Source: Shewanella electrodiphila (lineage in GTDB: Bacteria > Pseudomonadota > Gammaproteobacteria > Enterobacterales > Shewanellaceae). From it: 64,000 nucleotides of DNA. The position numbers were made by a program, and so were the translations under genes. Below the pieces are notes generated by a model. That model was given only the letters and a program-made list of their open reading frames with translations. It did not search any database and was not told where the DNA came from. How positions within the stretch are numbered: position 1 is the stretch's first letter; each line of letters starts with the position of its first letter. The stretch lies in the NCBI RefSeq assembly GCF_023283985.1, contig NZ_JAKIKU010000006.1, positions 62,001 to 126,000 on the forward strand, read 5' to 3'. Shown in pieces: positions 56,332 to 64,000 of this stretch.

Positions 56332-57222
56332 TTAAACAAACCCTAAATAGACTCTGGTTTTTATCTGTTGGGGTTGAGTTATGTTTAGCTTTTCAAAAAT
56401 CAGCGGTAGTTTTTTTAATTGGATAGCTTTATTCTGGCTTTGCTCATTAAGCCAAGTACCGTACAAGTATTTCACTTTCTTATTTAAATCCTCATCCGAG
56501 CCTGAATGTAAAAAAGTTGCATAACGCCCTTCTGATATCATTGACTCCATAAAATAGTCTGAAACATCAATGACAGAGCGTAAATCAGCTTTTTGCGTTT
56601 GAGTAACGCTGACTGCAATATCAATATTAAATTGCTGCAAAGGTTCAGCTGCAGATTGATAAATAAAATTAAACGTACGGCTTGTATCGGGTGAAAGGTG
56701 ATGAGCTTGTCTAAAAGCTCTCATTGCCTCAATCGTTTGTGGTAAATATTGAGCTTGTGTACGATGCTCAATAGCAATTAGAGGAATAGCTTCAAGTTCA
56801 ACCAATTCTATATTCACTTGATCAGCCGTTAATTCGTCATGACCTTCCGACAAGGTTTTTAATGGCTGCTGTTTCTCGAAAAAATTCCCCCAGTCAGGCG
56901 TTAACTGGAACTGACTTGGACTTTGACCTATCGCTTTAGTAAACGCCTCAGTAAAACTTGCTTCACTAGCAAAGCCGGCAGACTCAGCCACTGTTGAAAT
57001 AGGTATCGCTTTATCAAAACCCAGCTGTTGCGCCGCTTCAAGATTACGTAATAAGCCAATATAATCTTCAGTCCTTGTATGAAATAAACTATGAAAGATA
57101 AAATCGAAATGACACTCAGGAACCTGAGCGATGCTCGCCAACAGTTTACAATCTAAACGAGATGTTAAATTGTTATCGATATGGCTTAGAACGTGCTCAA
57201 AGCGTTGGCTGATTTTTTCCAC
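56332..57222 (-). CDS. AraC-family regulator with GyrI-like effector domain
   Basis: 296 residues: an N-terminal AraC double helix-turn-helix (about 8-110, with ISTVAESAGFASEASFTEAFTKAIGQSPSQF) joined to a C-terminal GyrI/SbmC-like ligand-binding domain (about 135-295). This is the Rob/SoxS-like architecture that answers to small hydrophobic ligands. Its target is not apparent from the neighbours. Confidence 0.85.
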   Translation of the reverse strand: MEKISQRFEHVLSHIDNNLTSRLDCKLLASIAQVPECHFDFIFHSLFHTRTEDYIGLLRNLEAAQQLGFDKAIPISTVAESAGFASEASFTEAFTKAIGQSPSQFQLTPDWGNFFEKQQPLKTLSEGHDELTADQVNIELVELEAIPLIAIEHRTQAQYLPQTIEAMRAFRQAHHLSPDTSRTFNFIYQSAAEPLQQFNIDIAVSVTQTQKADLRSVIDVSDYFMESMISEGRYATFLHSGSDEDLNKKVKYLYGTWLNEQSQNKAIQLKKLPLIFEKLNITQPQQIKTRVYLGFV

Positions 57223-57315
57223 TGCTATTAACCTTAAATAGATGATCTTGAATTAAAAACTTATACTACAAATAATGCACTCAAAACGTTCGCGATGATT
57301 TATACAAACCAGTCA

Positions 57316-57906
57316 TTAACTGACTTTATTCCAACAAAAATAAGCTTCATCAGCCAGTGCTAACAACTGCTTATCCTCTGTTGTGTCACCGTAGGCATAA
57401 ACTTTTTCGAATGAATCCAGTTGATATGATTGCTTTACTCTACGCGCTTTTTCATCGGCGCTGCAATCGCCATTTAAATAAGCTCCTGTTAACAGTCCAT
57501 TTCTTGATGCTAATGTTGCACAAATTAATTCGTATTGGTGCTTTTCACACCATGGCGTTAAATAGGCATCGAGTGATGCAGATACGATGACAATCACATC
57601 TCCTTGCGCTTTATGCCAGGCTAGCCTTTGTTTGGCTTCCGGTTTGATGATTGAATCAAGCGTCGAAGCATATTCTTTACCTTGGGCCCAAACGGCTTTA
57701 TGTGAACGTTTAAAGAAACAAAAATAACTGACAACAGTGCGGATCCTTGATCCGCCAATAAGCTTCAATTTATAAAGCAAAATCAATGGCACTAGCAAGG
57801 GGTAACAAATCACTATGCGCCATTTAGGCGCACTGAAGTATATGAATGGCGTGTAGGAGTCTGTTTCTGTGATGGTGCCATCGAAGTCAAAAAGCGCAAT
57901 ATTCAT
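57316..57906 (-). CDS. HAD-IB family phosphatase (SerB-like)
   Basis: 196 residues. HAD motifs in order: DFDGTIT (7-13), nucleophile Asp and acid Asp; ivSASLD motif II (about 108-112); and AYGDTTEDKQLL with the metal Asp pair (about 171-174). One hydrophobic stretch near residues 30-50 (RIVICYPLLVPLILLYKLKL) matches the membrane-associated YfhB/TIGR01490 type. The phosphorylated substrate is unknown. Confidence 0.85.
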   Translation of the reverse strand: MNIALFDFDGTITETDSYTPFIYFSAPKWRIVICYPLLVPLILLYKLKLIGGSRIRTVVSYFCFFKRSHKAVWAQGKEYASTLDSIIKPEAKQRLAWHKAQGDVIVIVSASLDAYLTPWCEKHQYELICATLASRNGLLTGAYLNGDCSADEKARRVKQSYQLDSFEKVYAYGDTTEDKQLLALADEAYFCWNKVS

Positions 57907-57973
57907 GAAGATCCTTCTGCATGAGCCAATAAATGATTAATCATAATTGACTGACTTTGTTAAAAAACAAATA

Positions 57974-57999
57974 TAAAAAAGCCAAGGTTTCCCTTGGCT
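57974..57999 (-). terminator. terminator after ppiD
   Basis: Arms AGCCAAGG and CCTTGGCT around GAAA, with TTTTTATATTT on the minus strand. Confidence 0.9.
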
Positions 58000-58025
58000 A
58001 TTTAATCTATCTAGTGTGCTAAAAA

Positions 58026-59897
58026 TTATTCAGCTACAGGATATTCAATTTTAGCTTTTGCTTTCAACGCTGCAATAATAGAGCGGTAATCAGCTTCACT
58101 GTACTGAGGAGCTAAACGTTGTTTGATGCTATCAACAACATTGCTATCAATACCTTCAGCGGCATTCACTTTATCAAGTGCAATAACGGCAAAACCATTG
58201 GCTAATGCAGCGGTATCAAATGCAACTGCACCTGATTCTGGCGCTGGCATTTGGAATGCTTTAGTTGTAATAGCTTGGTCGATATCTTGACTGAAACGAG
58301 GTAATTGCGCTTTAGTTGCAATAGTCACTTCAGTGATTTCATTACCCGCTTTTAACTCAGCTAATAACTCGTTAGCTTTCTCACTGGCTTCAAGGTTAGC
58401 CTGGTCTTGCACTAAACGTGCTTCGATACCTGCTTTTACTTCACTCAGTGGTAAAGTACCTGCATCTTGGTGTTTCAATAAACGAATAACAACAACATGA
58501 TTAGGTTCAAGCTCAATCACTTCGCTGTTCATACCGCTACCGATAACATCATCAGAGAAAGCAGCACGGATCAAGTCTGGCTTGTTTAGGTTAGCAGGTG
58601 CATTATTACGTGAGAATAACTCAGTCGACTGAACTTCAACATTAAGTGCTTGCGCAGTTTCATCTAACGTATCAGGCACTTCGTAACTAGTATCAGCTAA
58701 GATGCTTTGTAAGCTGTAGAATTCATCTACTGCTTTCTTATTCTTTAGATCAGCCACAATTTTGTCTTGAACATCTTCAAATGGCGCAGCAGCACCAGAT
58801 TGAACGTCAAGTAACTTAACGATGTGATATCCGAATTCACTTTTAACCACTTGAGAATATTCATCTTGGTTAAGTGAGAATAATGCAGTATCAAATTCAG
58901 GATCCATTACGCCTTGTTCAAACCAGTCTAGTTGACCGCCTTGTTCTGCACTAAATTGATCATCTGAATCAGTTTTAGCAACGTCAGCAAAATCTTCACC
59001 TGCATTGAGTTTAGCAAGACTGGCTTCAGCTTTCGCTTCGTCTGCACTGTCATCGCCTGATGCAAATAGAATGTGCGCAGCTAAACGTTTTTCAGGAGTT
59101 TGGTACTGTTGCTTATTTTCTTCGTAAAAGTCTCGTGCATCTTCAACAGAAGCGTCAACACCTTCAGCAATGTTTGCAACATTTAGCTCTACATACTGCA
59201 AGCTCACTTTTTCTTGATCCATAAATTGCATCAAGTTGCTGTCGTAGTAATTTTTAATCGCTTCATCAGATACTGTAGCTGATGCTAAGTATGGTTCTGA
59301 ATCAACAACTAAATAGCGAATATCACGAGTTTGTCCTTGGACTTCAGCTAATTGTTTAGCTTCGCCATCTAATACAAATTCAGTGCCGACTAACGAAGTC
59401 AGTAACTGACGACGCGTCATGTCAATGCGCATCATATTTCTGAAGCTAGCAGTTTGGTAGCCTAGCTGACGTAAAACAGCTAAGTAACGCTCATTATCAA
59501 ACACACCATCCGTTTGGAAAGCAGGTTCATTAACAATCGTTTGTCTAATTTGGTCATCTGAAACACGTAGGCCTAAATCGTCAGCAGCTTGACTCATTAA
59601 TTTGTCAGCAATAAGACGGTCTAATACATTCTGCTTGATACCATTCATGTAGTTATCGTCAGCAGATAATGCATCAAACATTTCACCCAGTTGTTGCTCT
59701 AGGCGGCCACGTTCGTTTTGGTAAGCTTGTTCTAGTTCATTTGCAGTAATATCGTCACCGTTAACTACGGCGACAGCAACATCAGTTGAAGTCCCTAGGT
59801 AACTACTTACACCAGCAAATGCGAACGAAAGAATCACTAGCACTAAAATACTTTTAGCAATAACGCCTTGTGAACCTTCGCGAATTTTTTCTAACAT
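58026..59897 (-). CDS. ppiD: periplasmic folding chaperone PpiD
   Basis: 623 residues: short cytoplasmic N-terminus MLEKIREGSQG, one membrane anchor (about 12-35), SurA-N-like helical domain (about 36-200), and a parvulin-type PPIC domain (about 265-365, HILFASGDD, GGQLDWFEQGVMDPEFD, SEFGYHIVKL). In the periplasm it sits near the Sec translocon and helps folding of outer-membrane proteins. Follows hupB on the same strand, as in E. coli, but two terminators lie between. Confidence 0.96.
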   Translation of the reverse strand: MLEKIREGSQGVIAKSILVLVILSFAFAGVSSYLGTSTDVAVAVVNGDDITANELEQAYQNERGRLEQQLGEMFDALSADDNYMNGIKQNVLDRLIADKLMSQAADDLGLRVSDDQIRQTIVNEPAFQTDGVFDNERYLAVLRQLGYQTASFRNMMRIDMTRRQLLTSLVGTEFVLDGEAKQLAEVQGQTRDIRYLVVDSEPYLASATVSDEAIKNYYDSNLMQFMDQEKVSLQYVELNVANIAEGVDASVEDARDFYEENKQQYQTPEKRLAAHILFASGDDSADEAKAEASLAKLNAGEDFADVAKTDSDDQFSAEQGGQLDWFEQGVMDPEFDTALFSLNQDEYSQVVKSEFGYHIVKLLDVQSGAAAPFEDVQDKIVADLKNKKAVDEFYSLQSILADTSYEVPDTLDETAQALNVEVQSTELFSRNNAPANLNKPDLIRAAFSDDVIGSGMNSEVIELEPNHVVVIRLLKHQDAGTLPLSEVKAGIEARLVQDQANLEASEKANELLAELKAGNEITEVTIATKAQLPRFSQDIDQAITTKAFQMPAPESGAVAFDTAALANGFAVIALDKVNAAEGIDSNVVDSIKQRLAPQYSEADYRSIIAALKAKAKIEYPVAE

Positions 59898-59925
59898 CTG
59901 AATTCTCGCTTGTTGCGATTAAAAA

Positions 59926-59956
59926 TAAAAAGGCGCACCACTTCGGGATGCGCCTT
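59926..59956 (-). terminator. terminator between hupB and ppiD (distal)
   Basis: Arms AAGGCGCA and TGCGCCTT around an 11-base loop, followed on the minus strand by TTTTTATTTTT. Only 33 bp ahead of ppiD, so it may close a short transcript or act as a ppiD leader attenuator. Confidence 0.75.
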
Positions 59957-60053
59957 CTTGTAATTTATATGGAGTTATCAGACGCTACCTCGGGTATGAC
60001 CCAATTCCTCCGAATATCAAAACTAACTGTGTTCTTTCTGATATTTTTTTCGC
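59957..60053. ncRNA. candidate small RNA or leader element between hupB and ppiD
   Basis: A 97-bp stretch bounded on the minus strand by two terminators. It holds GGAG...CTCC and GGGT...ACCC pairings; on the plus strand AATATCA...TGATATT is followed by six T, itself a terminator shape. The region therefore could encode a small RNA on either strand. No promoter is clear and no known family is recognised. Confidence 0.3.
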
Positions 60054-60080
60054 AAAAAGCACTGTTAAAACAGTGCTTTC
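60050..60080 (-). terminator. terminator after hupB (proximal)
   Basis: Arms AAAGCACTG and CAGTGCTTT around a six-base loop, followed on the minus strand by TTTGCGAAAAAA. Lies 37 bp past the hupB stop. Confidence 0.8.
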
Positions 60081-60116
60081 TACAAATGCCTTACAAAAGG
60101 CAACGATATTAACTAT

Positions 60117-60389
60117 TTAGTTAACAGCGTCTTTTAGAGCTTTACCAGCTTTGAAAGCAGGAATATTTGCTGCTGCAATTTTGATTTCCGCACCAGTTTG
60201 TGGGTTACGGCCAGTACGTTCTGCACGTTGACGTACTTCAAAAGTACCAAAACCAACTAGAGAAATTTTATCGCCTTCTTTAAGTGCTTCAGTAACAGCA
60301 CCAATGAAAGAATCTAATGCACGGCCAGCGCCTGCTTTAGAAATGTCAGCACCAGAAGCGATTTTCTCGATTAGTTCAGATTTGTTCAT
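60117..60389 (-). CDS. hupB: DNA-binding protein HU-beta
   Basis: 90 residues from the [14 protein letters not shown], with AGGGG five bases upstream; the longer open frame is not translated in HU proteins. Histone-like fold with the intercalating arm tip [10 protein letters not shown] and C-terminal [15 protein letters not shown]. Nucleoid-compacting protein and bending factor. It follows lon, as in many gammaproteobacteria. Confidence 0.98.
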   Translation of the reverse strand: MNKSELIEKIASGADISKAGAGRALDSFIGAVTEALKEGDKISLVGFGTFEVRQRAERTGRNPQTGAEIKIAAANIPAFKAGKALKDAVN

Positions 60390-60529
60390 GTCATCCCCTT
60401 GAATGTTTATTTTCGCGCCGCAACCAAATCCGTCTTTAGAGCGGTCTGCGGAGGCTTTTTTGTTATAAGTTTGATACCACACCAAACTTAATTGGAAAAC
60501 CATAAAAAATGTACTTGGATACAGCTCAA

Positions 60530-60564
60530 AGTCAGTTGCGCCAAGGGTTTGGTGCTAACTGACT
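60530..60564. repeat. long inverted repeat between lon and hupB
   Basis: AGTCAGTT ... AACTGACT arms continue into CGCCAA/TTGGTG pairing with one bulge, giving a roughly 14-15 bp stem with a short GGG-containing loop. No T-run follows on either strand, so it may be a processing or stability hairpin in the hupB leader or the lon 3' end. Confidence 0.7.
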
Positions 60565-60655
60565 CTCCACTTATCTAGGCTACCACAGCTTTCGCGTTTG
60601 TTAAGCCCCTTTTTTCACTTTTTTTAGGTTCAAAGCAACTTTTTTTGCTATTTAG

Positions 60656-63007
60656 CTACTTTTTGACCACTTCAAAGCCCTTTACAGGTCTCTCTAAGGC
60701 CAATTCAAGCACTTCATCAACCCATCTAACTGGGTGGATTTTAAGATCTGCAATAACATTCGCAGGAATTTCTTCTAAGTCGCGTTCATTTTCTTTAGGA
60801 ATAAGAACAACTTTTATACCGCCACGGTGTGCTGCAAGTAACTTTTCTTTCAAGCCACCGATAGGCAACACTTCACCACGAAGGGTAATTTCACCTGTCA
60901 TTGCCACATCACTTTTAACAGGGTTACCTGTTAAGCTTGAGACTAATGCAGTACACATCGCTGCACCGGCTGAAGGACCATCTTTAGGTGTTGCCCCTTC
61001 AGGTACGTGAACGTGAATATCACGTTTCTCGTAAAAGTCGCCATTAATGCCTAATTGCTCTGCTCGCGCTCTAACAACAGTCATAGCAGCTTGAATTGAC
61101 TCTTGCATTACGTCGCCAAGAGAACCGGTATAAGCAAGCTTGCCTTTACCTGATACTGACGTTGCTTCAATTGTTAGCAAATCGCCGCCAACTTGAGTCC
61201 ATGCTAAACCTGTGACTTGGCCAATCTGGTTATTAGACTCAGCTTTACCGTAATCAAATCGCTGCACACCTAGGAATGATTTCAAGTTATCTTGATTCAC
61301 TTTTACGGTTTTAACAGACTTATCTAATAAAATCATTTTAACGACTTTACGACACACTTTAGACAGTTCACGTTCCAATGAACGCACACCAGCTTCACGG
61401 GTGTAATAACGGATCATGCCAATAATGGCACTATCTTCGATATTGATTTCTTTAGGCTTAAGTCCATTGCGCTCAATTTGCTTAGTCAGCAAATGCTTTT
61501 TAGCGATATTGAGTTTCTCATCTTCGGTATAGCCCGATAGACGAATCACTTCCATACGGTCAAGTAACGGTCCAGGAATATCCATTGAGTTAGATGTCGC
61601 AACGAACATCACATCAGATAAGTCATAATCAACTTCTAGATAATGGTCGTTAAATGCTGCGTTCTGCTCTGGGTCAAGGACTTCAAGTAATGCTGATGAT
61701 GGGTCACCGCGCATATCTGAACTCATCTTATCAATTTCATCTAATAAGAATAATGGGTTTTTAACGCCCACTTTCGCCATTTTCTGAATGACTTTACCAG
61801 GCATAGAACCTATATAGGTACGACGATGACCACGGATCTCAGCTTCATCACGCACGCCGCCTAGTGCCACACGAACATACTTACGCCCAGTAGCTTTAGC
61901 AATTGACTGACCCAGTGACGTTTTACCGACGCCTGGAGGCCCTACTAAACATAAAATAGGCCCTTTAAGCTGCTTAACTCTGCTTTGAACCGCAAGATAC
62001 TCAAGAATGCGTTCTTTCACTTTCTCTAAGCCGTGATGATCGGTATCTAAAATTTCTTCAGCTTTAGATAAGTCACGTTTGATTTTAGAACGTTGGCTCC
62101 AAGGCACTGACGTCATCCAATCAACATAGCTTCTCACCACTGTCGCTTCTGCTGACATTGGTGACATCATTTTTAATTTGTTTAGCTCAGCTTCAGCTTT
62201 TTCTTTGGCTTCTGCTGGCATTTTCGCTTCTTCAATCTTGCGAGCGAGTACTTCAAACTCGTCTTGACCTTCATCAAGATCGCCAAGTTCTTTTTGAATG
62301 GCTTTCATTTGCTCATTCAAATAGTACTCGCGTTGGCTTTTTTCCATCTGCTTTTTAACGCGGCCACGAATGCGTTTTTCAACTTGTAATAAGTCGATTT
62401 CGCCTTCCATCATCGCCATTAAATATTCAAGACGCTCGCCGACGTTAATCATTTCAAGTACAGACTGTTTGTCTTCTAACTTCAGCGGCATATGTGCAGC
62501 CATAGTGTCAGCAAGACGAGCCGCTTCTTCTATTCCTGTTAACGACGTCAGTACTTCTGGCGGGATCTTTTTATTAAGCTTAATGTAACCTTCAAACTGA
62601 CTGATAGCGCTGCGAACGAGCACCTCTTCTTCTTTTTCAGCAAGTTCTTCAGATTCTAAGTATTGTGCCGTTGCAACAAAGAACTCTTCTTCTTGGGTGT
62701 ATTTGTCAACTTTTGCACGCTGACCACCTTCAACTAATACTTTTACTGTACCGTCAGGCAATTTAAGTAATTGCAGAATTGACGCCACTGTACCAATTTC
62801 GAAAATATCGTCTTTTGTTGGTTCGTCTAAATCAGCTTCTTTCTGTGCGACCAATAAAATTTGTTTATCTTGTTCCATTGCCGATTCTAAACATCGAATT
62901 GATTTCTCTCGTCCGACGAATAACGGAATTACCATATGGGGATAAACCACTACATCTCGAAGTGGCAGCACGGGGAGTTCGATATGCGCTTCACGCTCTT
63001 GGGTCAT
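60656..63007 (-). CDS. lon: ATP-dependent Lon protease
   Basis: 783 residues, nearly the E. coli length. N-terminal LON domain ([28 protein letters not shown]), coiled linker (about 190-260), AAA+ module with Walker [10 protein letters not shown] and Walker [10 protein letters not shown], and C-terminal serine-lysine protease with [12 protein letters not shown] (nucleophile Ser) and [14 protein letters not shown] (Lys). Cytoplasmic quality control of misfolded and regulatory proteins. Preceded by a heat-shock-type promoter and 130 bp after clpX. Confidence 0.98.
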   Translation of the reverse strand: MTQEREAHIELPVLPLRDVVVYPHMVIPLFVGREKSIRCLESAMEQDKQILLVAQKEADLDEPTKDDIFEIGTVASILQLLKLPDGTVKVLVEGGQRAKVDKYTQEEEFFVATAQYLESEELAEKEEEVLVRSAISQFEGYIKLNKKIPPEVLTSLTGIEEAARLADTMAAHMPLKLEDKQSVLEMINVGERLEYLMAMMEGEIDLLQVEKRIRGRVKKQMEKSQREYYLNEQMKAIQKELGDLDEGQDEFEVLARKIEEAKMPAEAKEKAEAELNKLKMMSPMSAEATVVRSYVDWMTSVPWSQRSKIKRDLSKAEEILDTDHHGLEKVKERILEYLAVQSRVKQLKGPILCLVGPPGVGKTSLGQSIAKATGRKYVRVALGGVRDEAEIRGHRRTYIGSMPGKVIQKMAKVGVKNPLFLLDEIDKMSSDMRGDPSSALLEVLDPEQNAAFNDHYLEVDYDLSDVMFVATSNSMDIPGPLLDRMEVIRLSGYTEDEKLNIAKKHLLTKQIERNGLKPKEINIEDSAIIGMIRYYTREAGVRSLERELSKVCRKVVKMILLDKSVKTVKVNQDNLKSFLGVQRFDYGKAESNNQIGQVTGLAWTQVGGDLLTIEATSVSGKGKLAYTGSLGDVMQESIQAAMTVVRARAEQLGINGDFYEKRDIHVHVPEGATPKDGPSAGAAMCTALVSSLTGNPVKSDVAMTGEITLRGEVLPIGGLKEKLLAAHRGGIKVVLIPKENERDLEEIPANVIADLKIHPVRWVDEVLELALERPVKGFEVVKK

Positions 63008-63047
63008 AGTTCGATTCCGTTTGATGAATGGATTTTATAATCAGTAT

Positions 63048-63073
63048 ATTGGGATGTTTCTTGAACTTTCAAT
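63048..63073 (-). promoter_or_regulatory. candidate sigma-32 heat-shock promoter of lon
   Basis: TTGAAA (63067-63072) and CCCAAT (63048-63053) with a 13-base spacer fit the sigma-32 pattern (CTTGAAA, 11-15 bases, CCCCAT-T). The -10 box is about 40 bp before the lon start. Heat-shock control of lon is well known; this exact site is inferred. Confidence 0.55.
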
Positions 63074-63083
63074 GGCTAATACG

Positions 63084-63108
63084 AAAAAAGGAGCCCAATG
63101 GACTCCTT
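63084..63108 (-). terminator. terminator after clpX
   Basis: Arms AAGGAG and CTCCTT extended by CCA/TGG, followed on the minus strand by TTTTTTCG. Separates clpX from lon. Confidence 0.8.
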
Positions 63109-63137
63109 ATTTTTCATAAACGGCTAAAAGCGTCTAT

Positions 63138-64000
63138 TTATTGTTCGCCACCAGCGACTTGATTGTCGGTGTTTTCATAAATCAATATAGGTGCAGACTC
63201 ACCTTTTACTACTGATTCATCAACTACAGCCTTAATCACACCTTCTACAGAAGGGATGTCATACATGGTATCTAACAAGATATCTTCGATGATTGAGCGT
63301 AGACCACGAGCACCTGTTTTACGCGTCATTGCTTTATGGGCAATCGCTTTAAGTGCATCTTCACGGAACTCTAACTCTACCTCTTCCATCTCAAATAACG
63401 CACCATATTGTTTCGTCAGTGCATTTTTAGGTTGAGATAAAATTTGTACCAAAGCTGCTTCATCTAACTCTGTTAGCGTTGCAACAACAGGTAAACGGCC
63501 GATGAACTCAGGGATCAAACCAAATTTGATTAAATCTTCTGGCTCAACTTTACCTAGCGTTTGTGAAATCGTCGTTTTGTCAGCTTCGCCTTTGACTTCA
63601 GCGCCAAAGCCAATACCTGTTCCTGTTAAGCCGCGTTGCTCAATCACTTTTTCAAGTCCAGCAAACGCACCACCACAGATAAATAAGATCTTAGAGGTAT
63701 CAACCTGTAAAAACTCTTGCTGTGGATGCTTACGACCGCCTTGCGGAGGAACAGAAGCAACAGTACCTTCAATTAATTTCAATAAGGCCTGCTGAACACC
63801 TTCACCTGACACATCACGTGTTATTGAAGGGTTATCAGATTTACGGCTGATCTTATCGATTTCATCGATGTAAACAATACCACGTTCCGCTTTTTCAACG
63901 TCGTAGTCACACTTTTGTAGTAGTTTCTGAATGATGTTCTCGACATCTTCACCCACATAACCTGCTTCAGTTAACGTAGTCGCATCGGCCATCGTGAATG
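63138..64000 (-). CDS. clpX: ATP-dependent Clp protease ATP-binding subunit ClpX (N-terminus cut by window edge)
   Basis: 286 codons of the C-terminal two thirds are visible; about 140 residues (zinc-binding domain and Walker A) lie beyond position 64000, and the first Met in view is internal ([21 protein letters not shown]). Seen: Walker [13 protein letters not shown], pore loop region, the IGF loop that docks ClpP (TGTGIGFG), sensor-2 and the C-terminal [22 protein letters not shown]. Unfoldase for ClpP substrates. Confidence 0.97.
   Translation of the reverse strand, partial: FTMADATTLTEAGYVGEDVENIIQKLLQKCDYDVEKAERGIVYIDEIDKISRKSDNPSITRDVSGEGVQQALLKLIEGTVASVPPQGGRKHPQQEFLQVDTSKILFICGGAFAGLEKVIEQRGLTGTGIGFGAEVKGEADKTTISQTLGKVEPEDLIKFGLIPEFIGRLPVVATLTELDEAALVQILSQPKNALTKQYGALFEMEEVELEFREDALKAIAHKAMTRKTGARGLRSIIEDILLDTMYDIPSVEGVIKAVVDESVVKGESAPILIYENTDNQVAGGEQ

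Noticed and set aside
59870..60112. 80-residue plus-strand frame across the hupB-ppiD gap
   Set aside because: No ribosome-binding site, no recognisable domain, and it starts inside the ppiD 5' end; the structure there is better explained at the RNA level.
1..64000. CRISPR arrays, tRNA or rRNA genes, insertion sequences or prophage
   Set aside because: I saw no regularly spaced repeats, no tRNA-like CCA/cloverleaf segments, and no transposase, integrase or phage structural proteins.

Overview
The window reads as a chromosomal segment of a Shewanella-type gammaproteobacterium. The evidence is the combination of a prp cluster using AcnD/PrpF instead of PrpD, a napEDABC periplasmic nitrate reductase, a tetraheme flavocytochrome c with its own porin/LysR/permease set, an SO2930-type diheme cytochrome, a Shewanella-type DUF3083 protein, and the clpX-lon-hupB-ppiD order. 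The DNA is moderately AT-rich. I see no tRNA, rRNA, CRISPR array, insertion sequence, prophage or integrase gene. Genes cut by the window edges are prpF (C-terminus missing, left) and clpX (N-terminus missing, right).

Layout. 1-6.75 kb: 2-methylcitrate cycle for propionyl-CoA, gntR-prpB-prpC-acnD-prpF on the minus strand, with two copies of a TTGTCGACAA palindrome upstream of gntR. 7-12.5 kb: acyltransferase, D-Ala-D-Ala ligase, a small hypothetical gene, and two overlapping substrate-binding protein genes without a transporter. 12.7-16.7 kb: napEDABC, including a 52-residue napE, with an FNR/EtrA-like box upstream. 17.2-27.5 kb: housekeeping genes (methyltransferase, AI-2E family exporter, YfcH-type epimerase, LysR regulator, monooxygenase-fold protein, tesA/ybbA/ybbP, DUF3083). 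27.8-32.9 kb: a lipoprotein joining a parallel beta-helix to a diheme cytochrome, a second stand-alone diheme paralogue, and a convergent AraC regulator. 32.9-38 kb: sohB, a VolA/Pla-1 surface lipase, yciK, comEA-like. 38.2-49 kb: ycjXF and the phage-shock set pspABC, with divergent pspF followed by sapABCDF. 49-50.3 kb: fabV. 50.6-56.1 kb: flavocytochrome c facing porin-LysR-DUF819. 56.3-64 kb: AraC/GyrI regulator, HAD phosphatase, ppiD, hupB, lon, clpX.

How the genes work together. The respiratory parts (Nap, flavocytochrome c, diheme lipoproteins) give periplasmic or envelope electron-transfer routes. The Psp, YcjXF, SohB, PpiD, Lon and ClpX genes are a cluster of envelope and protein quality control. 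The two most interesting units are the beta-helix/diheme cytochrome fusion with its tandem paralogue, and the flavocytochrome cluster, which looks like a dedicated uptake-and-reduction module for an organic acceptor whose identity the sequence does not settle.

Limits. All family assignments are from reading translated sequence and memory of the families. No database search, structure prediction or folding program was run. Where a start codon was moved inward, the ribosome-binding site that decided it is given.
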